NCBI GenBank assembly: GCA_003049485.1
Contig: PYST01000018.1
Span: 124,001 to 188,000, forward strand
Length of the DNA stretch: 64,000 nucleotides
Reading direction: 5' to 3'
Source of the DNA: Ophioceras dolichostomum
Lineage: Eukaryota; Ascomycota; Sordariomycetes; Magnaporthales; Ophioceraceae
Of the stretch, positions 44,908 through 55,761 are shown one piece after another. Within the stretch, counting starts at the first letter, position 1, and each line of letters begins with the position of its first letter. The notes beneath the pieces were generated by a model. That model was not told where the DNA came from. It did not search any database and saw nothing but the letters and a program-made list of their open reading frames with translations. Made by a program: the position numbers and the translations under genes.

Positions 44908-45773
44908 ATGAGTGGCACGCTCGTTATGCTCACGGCATTTCTATGCCTTAACGCCACGATGAAAGACGGGGTATGTTATTTAGGCACTGTCTACGGATTC
45001 GAGAATCTTTGCATCGACTATCAGTCTCAGAGTAGCAGTCACTGATCTTTTTGTTATTCCACATCTTCAAGCTGTTGACCACGATGTCGAATATCTCGAC
45101 GTTTTCTCTTGCAAAAGAGCCGGGTGTGCTGAAATATGCACTTCTCACACCTCGCGGTAATCCCAATGGCAGGCTTATGTATTCCTTCGAGGAGTAAGTG
45201 ATACTGGAAGCACCCAACAAGCTTTGCAACTCTCCAGGTCACTACTAAGAGTTGGCTTTATTCCGAGCGTCTCTCAGATACACAAGCCAAGCCGCCTTCA
45301 ACTCTCACCTCCAGCAAGATCCCGTGAAAGCCATGTTCGCCTGGTCCAGCGCGGGAGGCGGAATATTCGATGGCCAGCCGGTGACGAACACCCTTCAGGA
45401 CCTCAGCGGAGGAACATTCCGCTTCTCGAAGCCGGGAGTGCAGCAGGATGGACGCGACCCTCACATTGTCGTCGAGGAGCACGAATACGGCATGTTGAGC
45501 AAGTCCCAGTTGGGCTCTCTGAACGACTCTCACAAGGCGTTGGTTGCGGCCTCCCTCGCCGAGAATGGGACACTGTTCTACGGCGTGTTCAGCCTGTCTT
45601 CATCAGCTAGCACCAGGCGCGTCACGGTTGCCGCATATGAAAGCGTCGAGTATTTCGATGAAGTCCACTCGAAGAATCCAGCGGTTGTGAAGCACGAGAG
45701 CAATAAAGGATGGACCAAGACGGAGGTGAGTGAGTTGGTGCTGCAGAAGAGAGGCGGGTTTATGCACAGATAG
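44908..45773 (+). CDS. Two-half ABM/dabb-like protein (alpha-beta barrel monooxygenase fold)
   Basis: Three exons, 44908-44970, 45072-45193 and 45278-45773, give 226 residues. Introns of 101 and 84 bp have GTATGT and GTAAGT donors and CAAG and TCAG acceptors. The first half reads MSGTLVMLTAFLCLNATMKD, then LAKEPGVLKYALLTPRGNPN, YSFEEYTSQAAFNSHL and QQDPVKAMF, the strand-helix-strand order of the antibiotic-biosynthesis monooxygenase fold. The second half repeats it: DPHIVVEEHEY, ENGTLFYGVF, VTVAAYESVEYFDEVHS, NPAVVKHE. Such ferredoxin-like proteins act as cofactor-free oxygenases or ligand-binding dimers. It lies 695 bp upstream of an FMO on the same strand. The short first exon is inferred from the fit of LVMLTAFL to the first strand and is less certain than the others; an ATG at 45084 is a shorter alternative. 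Confidence 0.8.
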
Positions 45774-46468
45774 AGGTAGATAGGATGATACATGAGGGCG
45801 CTGTTTGTGTAATCCTGTGCTGGCCACTTCAAGCACAACTCTCTACATCTCCCCGTCTGAGGCCGGGATACTATGCCTGCCAAGAGTCATATTAGGAGGA
45901 TAGTAACACGTTGAGCAGTCACAGCTCCTTAGCATGGTAATATAGACGTCGTTTTCGACAACGAACTTGGTGCTGTTTTGCGATTATGCGATCGGAAGTC
46001 GTTAAGCTCGGGGTTGGACCAGGAGACCTGTCTGGCAACAAGAAAGCTTCTTCTCGATTCTGGGGGTTTATAAACATTGGGAGGTTTTTTTTTTGGAAGG
46101 CGATTGATTAGAGGTACTGAACTTGCAAAACCCCTTCCCGACATCCTGGCAATCCAACACAGATTCGCCGGCAAGCTACATCCGCGGCGACAAGAGAGCT
46201 TGATGAGAGTACAACTGTTTCAAAGTGAGAACATCCCTTTCTTGTTCGAGAGATTGACCTTGATGCTTATCTTAAATCAAGCATAGGATGACGGATTCTA
46301 GCACGTGATGTGATGTAGGGGGCACATAGGGAGGCTTTGTAAAATGGCGACATACATTGGGCCGATGGCGAAGATCATCACTCACGATCATCAACCTCTT
46401 TTAAAGCCGCCAGCCGAGGCAGCGCGATATGAACTGCCCACGGTGATGCTTGAACGAGGCCAGAAGCC
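45774..46468. other. Intergenic region before the FMO gene
   Basis: 695 bp in the same orientation as both neighbours. It has an AGCACGTGAT motif (CACGTG at about 46303-46308), 165 bp upstream of the FMO start. No gene is visible. Confidence 0.55.
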
Positions 46469-48423
46469 ATGAACAAAGACCAGCAGCGGATTAGATCGGT
46501 GGCAATTATTGGGGCCGGCGCAGCAGGTTTGTTGCCCTCCTGAGAATGGTTTCAGGGAAATAGCGGATGAAATAATGCTGACGGCACTGCCCTAGGAGCT
46601 GTGACGGCGGCCGCGCTGAAGGCCGAGAACTACTTTGATCGCATCAGAGTGTTTGAACGGAGGGAGACACCAGGCGGTACATGGTATGACTAATAACACG
46701 TACAACTTTCCTTATGTTGTCGGTGCATTGGTTCGATCACAAAATATCGATGCTCTTCTGTCGTTTAACACCTGGTTGTTAGGATCTATGATGCACCGGC
46801 TCGGAATGCGCATGTGCATCCAGGGAAGCTTCCGCCCTTGACGGACCCTCCGTTGAGAATTCCGGATACGCTGCCGCAAATCGCTCCCCCAAATCAGCAA
46901 GAGAGATATGAGCAAACACCCATTTACGACTCCCTGACGTGAGTATCAAACTCATCATCACTTGCTCTCCATCGCAGAGTGTGCTGAGAAGGAGGATGAT
47001 GACAGCACGAACGTCCCTGATATTGCCATGTGCTTCTCGGATGTGAGGTTTGCCTACGGACCCTTTGCGCCGCACTACGTTCCTCGGCAGTACATCGAGA
47101 GCTATTTCTCCCTGCACAAGACAGACTCGTTGCTGGTGTTGAACACGACGGCCGAGGACCTCACCAAGCTTCCAGCGACCAAGAAGGGAGGTCTGGAGCG
47201 CTGGAAGCTCACGCTACGAAAGTTTGACGCACTTAGAAACGTGGATGTTTGGTGGGAAGAGGTGTTCGATGCTGTGGTGCTGGCGAACGGGCATTATTCT
47301 GTCCCATACGTTAGTATTTCTCGACCGCCTTTACTGACGGCCTCTTTGAGGGAGCTTTGGGAGGAGAAACTTGATCATTCAGCTGACGAATGAGCTGAAG
47401 GTCCCCCACGTCGAGGGGCTGGAAGAATACATGGCCAAGTATCCCGGACGGGTGTGGCACTCAAAGTCCTACCGCTCGCCCTCGCTGTTCGCGAACAAGC
47501 GGGTCCTCATCATCGGAAACTCAGCCTCGGGCCACGACCTTGCGGCTGAACTGGTCTCCACAGCCCAGTTGCCGGTGTACCAGTCCAGACGATCCAAGTC
47601 GCGCTGGGACGGTGACTCACCACCACCAGGGATCGCCTGGAAGCCTGTCGTGAAAGAGTATCGCCTAGATGGCGATGATGATGGTGGCAGTTTGGGTGGT
47701 GGTGGATCGATACTATTCGAAGACGGCACGGTCATCAGAGACGTCGACGCGGTGATCTACTGCACGGGCTATCAGTCCTCATTCCCCTTCTGGAACGCTG
47801 CCGGAAACGGCGGTCGTCCGCTGTGGGACTACGATCTAGGCAAGCTCGACGGAGGGGGCAGCTATTGGCACACGTTCTTCGGAGGGCACCCGACGCTGGG
47901 CATCGTGGGCCTGCCGCGCGTGCTGACGTTCCGCAGCTTCGAGTACCAGGCCGTCGCGCTCGCGCGGCTGTTCGCGGGCCGTAACTCTGTGCCCCTGCCG
48001 TCTCGCGAGGAGCAGGACGAGTGGGAGCGGGAGAGACTGGAGAGGACGACGAGGCAGGGTCGCAAATTTCATGACGTGCGGTGGGAGGAAGGAGGGGGAG
48101 GAGAGACGCTGGAGTGGTTGGGCGGGCTGTTTAGGATTGCGGGCTTGGGCACGCTGAGGGGCGATGGGAGGGTCCCGCCTGTACTGGGGGACGACGTGGT
48201 CTGGGCGCTGGAGCACGTGAAGAAGTATCCGGAGCCCGGAGATGGCAAGGGAAAGGTGGACGACCTCAATAACGAAAGCGGGGCTGGCGGGGCTGGTGCT
48301 GGTGGTGGAAGGGACAGGCAGGAGGACGAGGAGGGAGAAAAAGAAGAGGAGGATGAGAACGGCTGGCTTGTTGTTGTTCATCAAAAGACGCCTCCTCCCA
48401 AGGACCTCCTTTGGTTCATCTAG
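46469..48423 (+). CDS. Flavin-containing monooxygenase (FAD/NADPH)
   Basis: Five exons, 46469-46526, 46596-46683, 46783-46938, 47006-47309 and 47401-48423, give 542 residues. Introns are 69, 99, 67 and 91 bp; CTGAC branch sites are seen in introns 1 and 4. The FAD-binding motif is VAIIGAGAAGAV (residues about 11-22), ending in the strand RIRVFERRETPGGTW. The FMO/BVMO-type signature appears as YPGRVWHSKSYRSP, a variant of FxGxxxHxxxY/F. The NADPH motif is IIGNSASGHD (about 239-248) and the ATG-like motif is VVLANGHYSVP. This family adds oxygen to N, S or carbonyl carbons of small molecules. The splice joins follow family continuity: TWIYDAPARNAHVHP and SLTTNVPDIAMCFSD. The last 60 residues are an acidic Gly/Glu extension. 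Its neighbours, an ABM-like protein and a secreted esterase, suggest a metabolic or detoxifying role. Confidence 0.92.
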
Positions 48424-49779
48424 ATGAACAACTTTTCGTCTCTGTTGTCCTGTTCTCACCGAGCTGCAATGCTCGGAAGCACGTCACGGTCCGAAAGCTA
48501 CTAGCTCAATGCCAACAAGGCGTAGTCGTCCCTTGATTGGAGGGTAAACCGAGACAGCCAAATTTCCTTTCCTGTACGGAAGGAAGGTGCGCCGTGGCCG
48601 GGGTCGGTGGCTTCCGATGTGTAATGGCGGGATCTCCTTTCCGGCCGTCCGACTGAAGAGAGAATCAGAGGAAGGGAGGACAAGAAATAGACGGCTAATA
48701 CGCACTATTCTCACACTTGGCATGGGTCCATTTTGCTGTGTTTTACCGCCTTCGTGTTGAGAGAAGACAGTTGCAAAGGCGGTGTCGACAGATTTTCGTG
48801 GGTCTGCAGGTGCTTCTAGAACTGCAGTCCGAATCCTTGCAGCAGCGCTGGCCTGAGTCTTGATTGAGCTTTTCTCGTGTTGGTTACCCTAGAAGGCAGA
48901 ACAGGTGGCCAATTATAGCAGTATATAAGTGGCCCGGTATTGGGCACCCAGACCAACAGAGTGACCACACTGCCTTTCTTCCACTGAGAGAGCTGATCAG
49001 TGCTGACAGTCGAGCCGTTTTAAGCGAGCTGCAGCCCGGGTCTCCGCCCTGGAAATCCTGGACACATCATCAATCACAGACAGCAGGCGCCAGCCCCACC
49101 GACATCTGTGATGAACAGCAGATTTTTTCTTCTTCGTCCAGTCGTCTGCAAAGTCGTGATCGGGGTAGAGAGGATACGGGTGTGGGGGTTGAAGAAAGAG
49201 AAGGAAGTGACGGATGGATCTTACTTCGCATGTCCACTATCGGTAACTGAGAACCCGTGGGATTCTCCTGGTGTTCGTCTCATTCGGTAGAGCCCCAGTG
49301 TTTTTCGTGATGTTTGGCATGGATACCCCAGCGCACTACAGCGGGATGATCTGCGTTGGGAGGGCCGCGCTAAAAGGTCTTTCTCGCATGCTGTGGAACA
49401 AAATAGCTGGCGGGCTGGTGGGAGAGGGAAGACGTGGGAGTAGGCAGACTCGCAGGTCAGGCCTTCACAGGGGTCAGGAGAGGGAGGGGCTGAAGGAAAA
49501 GGTCGGTTTGCCGATCGCATCCCATTTTTTTTTCTTTTCTCGGCGCCCAAACGCTGCCGTCCATATCAAATAAACCCAGGTTCCGAGAAGGAGCCCAGCA
49601 TCGTGGTTCGTCATATGCACAGGGGACCGCTCACCTTGATAAATATCATGGCAACAGACAGACAATGATGAGGCTGCTATGCACAAAAAGAGCAACGAAC
49701 CGGCTGAGAATTCTGGAACCTTGATACCTCCTTGACTGACAACCTCAACATTGTTGGCTAGTTTGCTGTCACATCGAAG
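48424..49779. other. Intergenic region upstream of the membrane protein
   Basis: 1.36 kb with no supported gene. Plus-strand frames of 60-128 codons have no domain. An in-frame stop at 49759-49761 precedes the next ATG, but its TAG could also be a 3' splice site of an unseen 5' exon. Confidence 0.5.
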
Positions 49780-51153
49780 ATGATCATTAGGCAAGCCGTC
49801 TTGCCCAGTAGCACTGCTACTGGCGGCCATGACTCCTCAATATCGTCCTCTGCTATTGTGACAACAACAACCACGACATCGGCCACAGAAACAGCCACCT
49901 CCGCCACGAACCCAGCTACCACCACTCCCACAACAAACACAACCGCAACCACAGCCCCCGCGGCGGACTACCGGCCATTAATAGCCTTCTCCGCCGCGAT
50001 AGTGCTCGCGATACTCATCATCATCGGCATCATCAGCTGCACCATCCTACGTCGGCGCCGCTCCGTCGACGCGCGGTACCGCCTCGCCCGGAGCCGCGAC
50101 CCGCACCTGACGTGGGAGGAGTATGAGCGCCGCTGCAAGCTTAGTCACTCGAGGATCATGTTGGAGGAGGAGAACCAGCGGGCCATCATGATCCACAAGT
50201 CCCTGCAGAGCAAGTCGGCCGTTGCCGTCGGTGGTGATACTGGGGCACCTAGGTTGCCGACGCCTCCGACGCTACCGCCACTACTGCCTATTTCACTCCC
50301 GGCGACTCCGGCCTCGTCGTCTGGGTCTGGTGGGGCGACGCCGCCAGAGGTGGTGGAATCGCCGCCGTTGAGTCCGCCAGTAAGCCCACCGCCCAGGGCG
50401 TGGTCAAGAGGCTGGCGGCCTGGCGCGGTGCGGACTGGTCCGTGGTCGAGACGGGATAGCTATCGTGAAGATAAGGAGATGCTCCTTGGCAACGACGAGG
50501 GCGACGAGGACGAAAGCGACGACGACCACCGGCGGGAGTCGGAGGGAGAGAAGCATGGTCATCAACAGCAGCAGCGACACCGCCGCCAGCAATCACTCTC
50601 ACATCAGAAGCAGCAGAAGCGAAAACAGAAGCAGCGAGAGACCAATAATCAGACACGGACCGCCACCTCGTCCTCAACCGCGGCAGCGGCCGCCCACGCC
50701 CCGTACCAATTCCTCTGGGAGCTGCCAGACGGCAAAAGGTGTCCGCCAGCCTGGGGCAACTTCCCCTGGAACGGGGCCGGAAAGGACGCCCCTCCCGCGG
50801 TTCCTCCGCCGTCGATGCGGACCAAGACTCCGCCGATCTGGTCGCACCCCGCGTTCCGGGGCGTGGCTTCGGGGATGTCTTTTGGTAACAAGAGTAGTAG
50901 TGGTAGCGCCGGTGCGCTTGGTGGTGGTGGGGCGGCTGAAGAAGGCAAGGGGAAGGAAAGAGTTAATAAGGGGAAGAGAGGAGGAGGCGGAGGAGGAGGA
51001 GGACGAGGAGAAGGGACCGGACTAGGATTAGGACTAGAACCGGGACCCGGGGTTGGAGGAGGGACGGTGGGTTTCTCAAGGAAGAGCTACATCAGCGATA
51101 TGGGCCTGCTGCCTTCGGAGCGGACGAAGGTTAAGCCTGCCTCGATGTGCTGA
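49780..51153 (+). CDS. Single-pass membrane protein with Ser/Thr-rich ectodomain
   Basis: A single exon of 457 residues. Residues 1-65 are Thr/Ser/Ala-rich with NTT-type sequence and would be O-glycosylated if outside. A membrane segment (PLIAFSAAIVLAILIIIGII) spans about 66-90 and is followed by RRRR, so the C-terminus should face the cytosol. The next block, RYRLARSRDPHLTWEEYERR, looks folded and helical. The remainder is Pro/Ser-rich with an acidic stretch, Q/H runs and Gly runs, but contains a conserved-looking island PYQFLWELPDGKRCPPAWGN plus PWNGAG. It has no cleavable signal at the visible N-terminus; either it is type III or a 5' exon is missing. The layout resembles fungal surface sensors but there is no WSC or other ligand domain. 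Confidence 0.65.
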   Translation: MIIRQAVLPSSTATGGHDSSISSSAIVTTTTTTSATETATSATNPATTTPTTNTTATTAPAADYRPLIAFSAAIVLAILIIIGIISCTILRRRRSVDARYRLARSRDPHLTWEEYERRCKLSHSRIMLEEENQRAIMIHKSLQSKSAVAVGGDTGAPRLPTPPTLPPLLPISLPATPASSSGSGGATPPEVVESPPLSPPVSPPPRAWSRGWRPGAVRTGPWSRRDSYREDKEMLLGNDEGDEDESDDDHRRESEGEKHGHQQQQRHRRQQSLSHQKQQKRKQKQRETNNQTRTATSSSTAAAAAHAPYQFLWELPDGKRCPPAWGNFPWNGAGKDAPPAVPPPSMRTKTPPIWSHPAFRGVASGMSFGNKSSSGSAGALGGGGAAEEGKGKERVNKGKRGGGGGGGGRGEGTGLGLGLEPGPGVGGGTVGFSRKSYISDMGLLPSERTKVKPASMC

Positions 51154-51657
51154 GGAGGACTTGTTGATATGGGATTCCCTGCTTATGATCACGCCTGTAA
51201 TGTATGTCTTAAAATAATGCACGATGATAGAGCCGGTGTACATAAAATGCTCAACTGACGTCCGTCGCAAGTGTGCGATCTCGTCATATTGAAAAGTGAT
51301 ATCAAGGTGGTAGAACTCGCCTCATCGAGACCATTCTGCAGATGCACTCGGATTGGGACTGCAACGGGCGAAGGAAAGTAATTGTTATCCTGCAAGTATT
51401 GTGGATGGGTTTTCCTTGGCATCTTCAGCCAAAGTTCATTTTTGCAGAACTTGACAGGGAGCGATTACTTTCAGAAGTCAAGCTAGCCGAGGCAGCCGTA
51501 TGGAGTCACGTGCCCAGCGTCATGCCCCACCCCCCCACCTACCTCAGCCTTGACATTTTGGTGTTGTTCAGACATTGATCGAACAGTTTCGAAACGTTTC
51601 GCCGCCTTTTTCGCAACGAAACAACGAGCCCAAGATACCCCCAGCGACACAGAAAAG
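51154..51657. other. Promoter of the cactin gene
   Basis: About 500 bp between two plus-strand genes. It holds a CACGTG E-box (GTCACGTGCC at about 51506-51515), about 145 bp upstream of the cactin ATG, and a C-rich stretch just after it. Confidence 0.5.
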
Positions 51658-53277
51658 ATGAATCCCGAACGAGCCGCTATGATAGCGGGATGGAAACCGT
51701 CAAAGGGCGACAGAGGAGACAGAGACCGCGACCGAGACAGAGACATCACCGGGCCGAGGCGCGATCAGGCCAACCGAGTCAGGAAGTCAGGGCAGCCTCC
51801 GAGGCCATCGAGGCCACCGCCAGCGGGTGGAGACGACGACGACGGCGGCGGCGGCGGAAGGTCTTTCCAGACCAACACGAAACACTACAAGACACAGGAG
51901 GAGCAGTCGGAGGAGTTCGTCGCGGGCGAGGACAAGTTCGTGCTGAAGCAGTCCAAGAAGAAAGCCGACATCAGGGTGCGTGAACGCCGCGCCAAGCCGA
52001 TCGACCAGCTCGCATTCAACCTCCGGTGGATCGACGAGGACAGGGACGCGCTCGACGACGACGAGGACGACGTCGTGATCTCCGTGCCGGCGCCCGACGT
52101 GATCGTCGAGCGGCAGGGCGAGGCATCGCTGGGCCAGCTCGAGGAGGATATCAAGTCGTTCCGCACGCTCGAGACGCTGCCCCAGAACCTCGAGTACTGG
52201 GACGCGCTGCTCGTGCTCTGCGCTGACCGGCGGCGGCGCGTCGGCCCGCGGGGCCCGGAGGGCCGGTCGGTCGGGTCCGTGTCGGCCGACATCGACAAGA
52301 TCCTCGGCCCGAAGTCGATCGAGCAGCTCGAGGCGCTCGAGAAGCAGATCAAGGCCAAGCTGCGCTCCAACGAGCCGATCGACACGGACTACTGGGAGGA
52401 CCTGCTCAAGAGCCTGCTAGTGTACAAGGCCAAGGCGAAGCTCAAGCGCATCACGGAGGCCGTGCGCGTCGTCCGCGTCGAGCTGCTCAAGGAGCGCGAC
52501 CCCGCGACCCTGAACCGCACGATGCCCGGCTTCCCGACGCCGCTGATCGCGAAGCGCCGCGACGTCGAGCCTGCGGTAGAGGCGGCGGTTGCGGCGGTCA
52601 TGTCGGCGTCTGCTGTTGCGAAGGCTTCCGGATCCGGCGGCGACGCCGGCGCGGAGGGCAGTGGTAGTGGCGGCGGCTCCGGCTCAGGAGGAGGAGGAGC
52701 AGCCCCGCCGCCCGGCACGGCGCGTTTCGCAGCGACCTCCAACGACGACTTCACGCAGGCGACCAAGGCCATGTTCGAGCGCGAGATGGCGCGCGGCGTG
52801 GCCGAGGACGAGGAGGTGTTCGCGGCCGAGGAGACGGCCGTTACGGGGCCGCGCCCGCAGTGGGCCGACAAGTACCGGCCCCGGAAGCCGCGGTACTTCA
52901 ACCGGGTGCAGATGGGCTACGAGTGGAACAAGTACAACCAGACGCACTACGACCACGATAACCCGCCGCCCAAGGTGGTGCACGGCTACAGGTTCAACAT
53001 CTTCTACCCTGACCTGATCGACAAGAGCAAGGCGCCCACGTTCAAGATCATACGGGAGGGCGGCCGGAGGAGGGGCGAGTCGTTCGCGCCAGCGGGACAG
53101 GAGGACACGTGTCTGATCAGGTTCATCGCGGGGCCCCCCTACGAGGACATCGCGTTCAGGATCGTGGATCGGGAGTGGGACTACAGCTCGAAGAGGGAGA
53201 GGGGGTTCAGGAGCAGCTTTGATAAGGGTATTTTGCAGCTGCACTTCCAGTTCAAGAAGATCTATTACAGGAAGTAG
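51658..53277 (+). CDS. cactin: Splicing factor Cactin
   Basis: A single exon of 539 residues from the first in-frame ATG (MNPERAAMIAGWKPSKGD). An RD-rich N-terminus (RDRDRDRD) precedes a Cactin central domain (FVLKQSKKKADIRVRERRAK then PIDQLAFNLRW; LETLPQNLEYWDALLVLC) and the C-terminal cactin domain, which reads PQWADKYRPRKPRYFNRVQM, HGYRFNIFYPDLIDKSKAPT, EDTCLIRFIAGPPYEDIAFR and ends with LQLHFQFKKIYYRK. A Gly/Ser-rich linker at about residues 320-360 separates them. Cactin acts with the spliceosome in pre-mRNA splicing and, in fission yeast, in telomere maintenance. It is shorter than animal cactins mainly because the N-terminal RS region is reduced. Confidence 0.93.
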   Translation: MNPERAAMIAGWKPSKGDRGDRDRDRDRDITGPRRDQANRVRKSGQPPRPSRPPPAGGDDDDGGGGGRSFQTNTKHYKTQEEQSEEFVAGEDKFVLKQSKKKADIRVRERRAKPIDQLAFNLRWIDEDRDALDDDEDDVVISVPAPDVIVERQGEASLGQLEEDIKSFRTLETLPQNLEYWDALLVLCADRRRRVGPRGPEGRSVGSVSADIDKILGPKSIEQLEALEKQIKAKLRSNEPIDTDYWEDLLKSLLVYKAKAKLKRITEAVRVVRVELLKERDPATLNRTMPGFPTPLIAKRRDVEPAVEAAVAAVMSASAVAKASGSGGDAGAEGSGSGGGSGSGGGGAAPPPGTARFAATSNDDFTQATKAMFEREMARGVAEDEEVFAAEETAVTGPRPQWADKYRPRKPRYFNRVQMGYEWNKYNQTHYDHDNPPPKVVHGYRFNIFYPDLIDKSKAPTFKIIREGGRRRGESFAPAGQEDTCLIRFIAGPPYEDIAFRIVDREWDYSSKRERGFRSSFDKGILQLHFQFKKIYYRK

Positions 53278-55761
53278 TTGAGGTCGTCGTTGTTTAAGCT
53301 GCATTGTTATTGTTTCATTCTCCCTTTTTCCCAATTCTCATCACTCAGGCGGTTAAGCTACGTAGAGAGCGAGCAACGGGGTCGGAGGGAGTCTTAGACT
53401 GGCAGCAAGCATCCTTAGAGGGACATCACGTTGCGCGTGCTAATACAACTGCGTTCTCCATCTCATTTTCGTCTGTATCTGGCACTTGTGCATCTATGGT
53501 GTCTACCACCTCAAATTGTGCTGTGTTCAAAATTGCGCGCACCTATTGGCGAATCCCGTTGTAAAGCCTTGCTTGTATGAGCTGCTGGCCAGGTACGTCA
53601 ACGGTGTCTTTTTTGTCCTTCTGCAGCTGTAATGGTGTGCGGGCCAGCCAACCAGCTGGCAGTCACATCTGTCGCAATGTTCCATCCATGATCCGATATC
53701 GCAGTAGGAGTGTACTGTTGCAGCGACGACTTGAATGCCTCTTTCCTCTTTCCTCGCTCAGGTCGTCTACAATCCCCGCTTCGCAGAGGTGAGTGGGTTG
53801 CCTGAGGCAAGTGCGCTCCCTAGCACTTGACCACAATCTGGTCATGAAAAGGACGTAGCTACCCGTGTTGCTCTTCCCTGTTCGGGCCAAAGCCCACATA
53901 CTGACAGAAGGAGCAGGATTGACGGACTTGAGAATTGATTGGCTCGTGTTTGGCGAGTGATTGGACCTCCAATGCTCCCATGTACCTTTCTGACATCCTC
54001 TCCTCCCCCTCAATGACTTGTGGTTGTTCTCCAGTCATCGCGGCGGATTTCCGCTTGGCCTATTACAAAGGGACGACCGGGCACGAACCAAGGCCCGATG
54101 CGACCGGACCGTCTCTTTATCCCTTCGGCTGTCAGCGGCTTCATTGTCCTTATTTATTGTCCACTTGCATTGGATCTCAGGCAGATCCGTCCATATTCGC
54201 CGCCCGCCCGCCCACCTGTCAGCCGCCTTTACGGATGCTGTCTACTGATTTCTAGCAGCGAAGGCGAGGTGAAAGACTTGGACTTAGTGACGCATCGTCT
54301 CTCGGTACGATCTTGGGCGTGACCAGCTGGGCCATTGGGGTATCCTGCCGGTCCCCTTTGGCGGCGCTACCTTCTTTGGGGACATGGGTAGAGGTGGGTG
54401 GTTCAGCCAGTGGCCGTACCCCTTGGCTGGACGGTACACCCAGGTTGGGCTAGCCGTGACAGTCGACGACGGACACCATCAAGCCTGTGCTATGGATGGG
54501 TTGAGGGCGTACAGCCATTTGTCACACACAACAGGACGCCACGCCTTTCTCCATTTGCCCTCAAGTGTGGGATGCGTCAACTCCTCGCGCTGTCTTGACC
54601 CTCTCTCCCCCGCTCCACAATTCGACCCCTTGAGCCAACTGGCATCTGATGTACGCCCCCCGGAAGCAGGCTGCTCGCCGTTTGCAAACTTGCCCGTCTG
54701 CTCTCTCGTCGGATATCATAAATCCAGTTGGTCAGATACCGGGTACACAGCTCTACCCTTGCACGGCACGCGGGCTACATCCGTTTGGCACCTGTCACCT
54801 GCCTCCTCTCCTCCCTCCCCCTTCATGCTTCTATCTGTACCACGCACACACAGGGTCGTAGACTCAGCCAGACTGGGCCAGACGCACACGCACGCACGCA
54901 CTTTGGCACACGCGGATGGGACTGGGTGGCACAAGCACCAACCGCAGGCGTTTGTGTGTACTCCCCTGCTCGTCCCTAGATCGACGCCCCAGTCTAAACT
55001 CTGTCATATTTCTGGAGACTTGTGCGCAGAATGTGAGCTGGCATCCCTCTCTCGATTAGAAAAGAGAATCTGTATGGATCCCAGTCTGGACAGCATCTGG
55101 CCTCAGTCGCCTGGCGGTACGTACTGTCAATGCTGGCAAAGGCTGCTCTAGCTGCTCTGGGTGGGCTATCTCCACAGGAGGCACCTTTCCCCATACCCAG
55201 CAGCGATATGGCAAGTATATTAGGAAGTGATATGTCGGGGTGTTACCCGGCTTGCTGGTCTCCGGGAAATCAAGATCCAGTTCTTTCTCTTCCTGGCTCT
55301 CCTTACTACTGGCACGATCTCTCTTTGACGGTCCTACAGTCACCCAACGTTGCTCCATATCCCTCCCTGTGCTACGCGCAGGATACGTTTGTAGCCCCTC
55401 CAGGTGACTTCTGTTTTGCCTCTCTCCCCGCCGCTCGCTGGCGCTGCTGGCGGGAGAAGGTCCGCCGTCACTACTGTCATTACACCGCAGGTGTGTCCTC
55501 TGTGTCAGGCAACGTCAGCGTTAGCCCCATACGTCCACACTGCACAGACTACAACGCCGGCCATCCGATTCCCTCTGCCCTCTGGCTACGGCGACGAGGC
55601 GGATAGTGGTACACATTCTCCCCTCCTCCCGAGCCAAGCCACTGCAAGGGCGCCATCAACTGTACTTTCCGTATCACCCAGTCACACGCACATCCACTAC
55701 ACGTTGCGCTCGCTCACAGCGAGATACACTATCCTGAAGCGCAGGACAGTCGCAGCAAAAC
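53278..55761. other. Intergenic region and probable leader of the forkhead gene
   Basis: 2.5 kb upstream of the forkhead ORF. An ATG at 55074 opens a short ORF (MDPSLDSIWPQSPGG) ending at a GTACGT. Two further segments look coding-like in other frames: about 55190-55400 (for example SDMASILGSDMSGCYPACWS) and 55404-55610 (VTSVLPLSPPLAG, PSGYGDEADSG). I could not join these to each other or to 55762 by clean splice sites, so I leave them as possible 5' exons or uORFs. Confidence 0.4.

Noticed and set aside
54384..55151. 255-codon plus-strand ORF upstream of the forkhead gene
   Set aside because: Cys/His/Ser-rich random-looking sequence without a domain; only its last part (from the ATG at 55074) is of interest and is reported separately.
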